A stretch of 64,000 nt of DNA from Cohaesibacter sp. ES.047 (GTDB taxonomy: Bacteria > Pseudomonadota > Alphaproteobacteria > Rhizobiales > Cohaesibacteraceae): assembly GCF_900215505.1 (NCBI RefSeq), contig NZ_LT907844.1, positions 1,646,501 to 1,710,500 on the forward strand, given 5' to 3'. Shown piece by piece: positions 63,233 to 64,000 of this stretch; position 1 is the stretch's first letter, and every line of letters starts with the position of its first letter. The notes beneath the pieces were generated by a model that was given only the letters and a program-made list of their open reading frames with translations, was not told where the DNA came from and ran no database searches. A program made the translations under genes and the position numbers.

Positions 63233-64000
63233 TCTTCTCGCTGGTTTCGAGCGGGATGATGATCTCGACTGTCAGGCCGTGATCTTCATAGCGCCGCTCG
63301 ATTTTACCGTTCAATTCGCCGACGATATTGGCGTCAATCAGTTTGGTCCCGAATCCCTTGTGGGTCGGGGCCTCTATTCTTTCTGCGCTTTTTTCCTCCC
63401 ATAGGAACGTAAGAAGCCGTTTCTTGCCTTTGATCATTACGTTCCATTTCACCTTCAGCACTTCCTTGGCTGTGGAGACCGCGCTGTATTTCAACGCGTT
63501 GGTTGCAAGTTCGTGGAACGTCAGGGCAAGTGCCTGAGAGGTGGTTTCGTCCAGTTCAACTTTCGGCCCCGATATGCGGTTCTTTATGCCATTTTCTCCC
63601 AGAACCTGCTCAAGCTCCTTGGCGAGTAGATCTGACAGATCGGCGCGTTGCCAACGGGAGCGCGTGAGAGCATCCTGAGCGTTCGCCATGGCCTGTAGGC
63701 GGGCGTTGAAAGACTCGGTGAAGTCATCAATGGTATCCGAGTGGCGGGCTGTCTGGCGGGATATTGCCAGAATGCGGGCAATCGAATTCTTGATGCGATG
63801 CTTCATTTCCTGAAGCAGCAGTTCCTTCTCCTTCAAGTTCTTTTCCGTCAACGCATGCATTGCATGTGCTGTCCTGACTGCGCGCAGTTGCGAATGGGTG
63901 ATCCATGCGAGCATGCCGGCAAGCAGTAGGAACATGACAGCCGAAACGTAGGGCGCCAATGTTTCAAGATCCCACTTGGTGGCCTTGCGTATCCGGACAT
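63222..64000 (-). CDS. HWE/HisKA_2-type sensor histidine kinase, partial (5' end beyond window)
   Basis: At least 258 residues are visible; the reading frame stays open from 63959 to the window edge (VRIRKATKWDLETLAPYV precedes the membrane helix), so the true start lies beyond 64000. A helix (SAVMFLLLAGMLAWITHS) leads into a coiled segment and the H-box LLQEMKHRIKNSIA with His followed by RIKN, then a HATPase domain (HELATNALKYSA, GFGTKLIDANI). Such kinases are common in alphaproteobacteria, often in general stress or light signalling; the sensor part is missing here. Confidence 0.88.
   Translation of the reverse strand, partial: VRIRKATKWDLETLAPYVSAVMFLLLAGMLAWITHSQLRAVRTAHAMHALTEKNLKEKELLLQEMKHRIKNSIARILAISRQTARHSDTIDDFTESFNARLQAMANAQDALTRSRWQRADLSDLLAKELEQVLGENGIKNRISGPKVELDETTSQALALTFHELATNALKYSAVSTAKEVLKVKWNVMIKGKKRLLTFLWEEKSAERIEAPTHKGFGTKLIDANIVGELNGKIERRYEDHGLTVEIIIPLETSEKTKS

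Overview
The window reads as a chromosomal segment of an alphaproteobacterium, most likely a marine or host-associated member of the Hyphomicrobiales. This rests on several things: a DUF992 protein, a hemP-hmuSTUV heme locus with TGA-N9-TCA (RirA/IRO-type) palindromes, TRAP transporters beside DctBD, a PxpABC operon, and an LplT-PlsC-acyl-ACP ligase fusion. Genus is not decidable from the sequence alone. No tRNA, rRNA, CRISPR array, transposase or prophage gene was seen.

Left part (1-22.5 kb): a phospholipid-repair fusion protein; two methyl-accepting chemotaxis proteins flanking galactose mutarotase, the second with a periplasmic haem c motif CQSCH; alkaline phosphatase; an operon for an FtsX/LolD-type ABC exporter-like system with a Tat-exported CPFC protein and a His-rich PCuAC-like protein (metal handling); 5-oxoprolinase pxpABC; pyrC and pyrE. 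After a strong terminator comes the most unusual locus: a four-gene operon with all ORFs overlapping by 4 nt, encoding a ribbon-helix-helix protein, a CHAD protein, a ParA ATPase and a CYTH protein (19.58-22.53 kb). CHAD and CYTH are polyphosphate/triphosphate modules and RHH plus ParA is the composition of ParFG partition systems, so the locus may position or segregate polyphosphate bodies. This is the best candidate for an undescribed system here.

Middle part (22.5-43 kb): a haem acquisition locus with TonB, ExbB (no ExbD visible), a small secreted four-Cys protein, a haem-degrading monooxygenase, a TonB-dependent haem receptor, and hemP-hmuSTUV; a glycerate 2-kinase; an arabinoside locus (ArsR-like regulator, GH51 arabinofuranosidase, sugar ABC transporter); and a LysR-controlled DoxX / DOPA-dioxygenase-like / glutathionyl-hydroquinone reductase group.

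Right part (43-64 kb): DctB and DctD convergent with each other, with a near-perfect sigma-54 promoter in front of dctPQM; a second TRAP system on the opposite strand; a glycerol-kinase-like operon (FGGY kinase with an altered substrate loop, pyridine-nucleotide-type FAD oxidoreductase, GlpA-like dehydrogenase) divergent from a DeoR regulator; ethanolamine ammonia-lyase eutBC without other eut genes; a DUF992 protein; a PLDc_N-like small membrane protein; and a sensor kinase of the HWE/HisKA_2 type that runs off the right edge.
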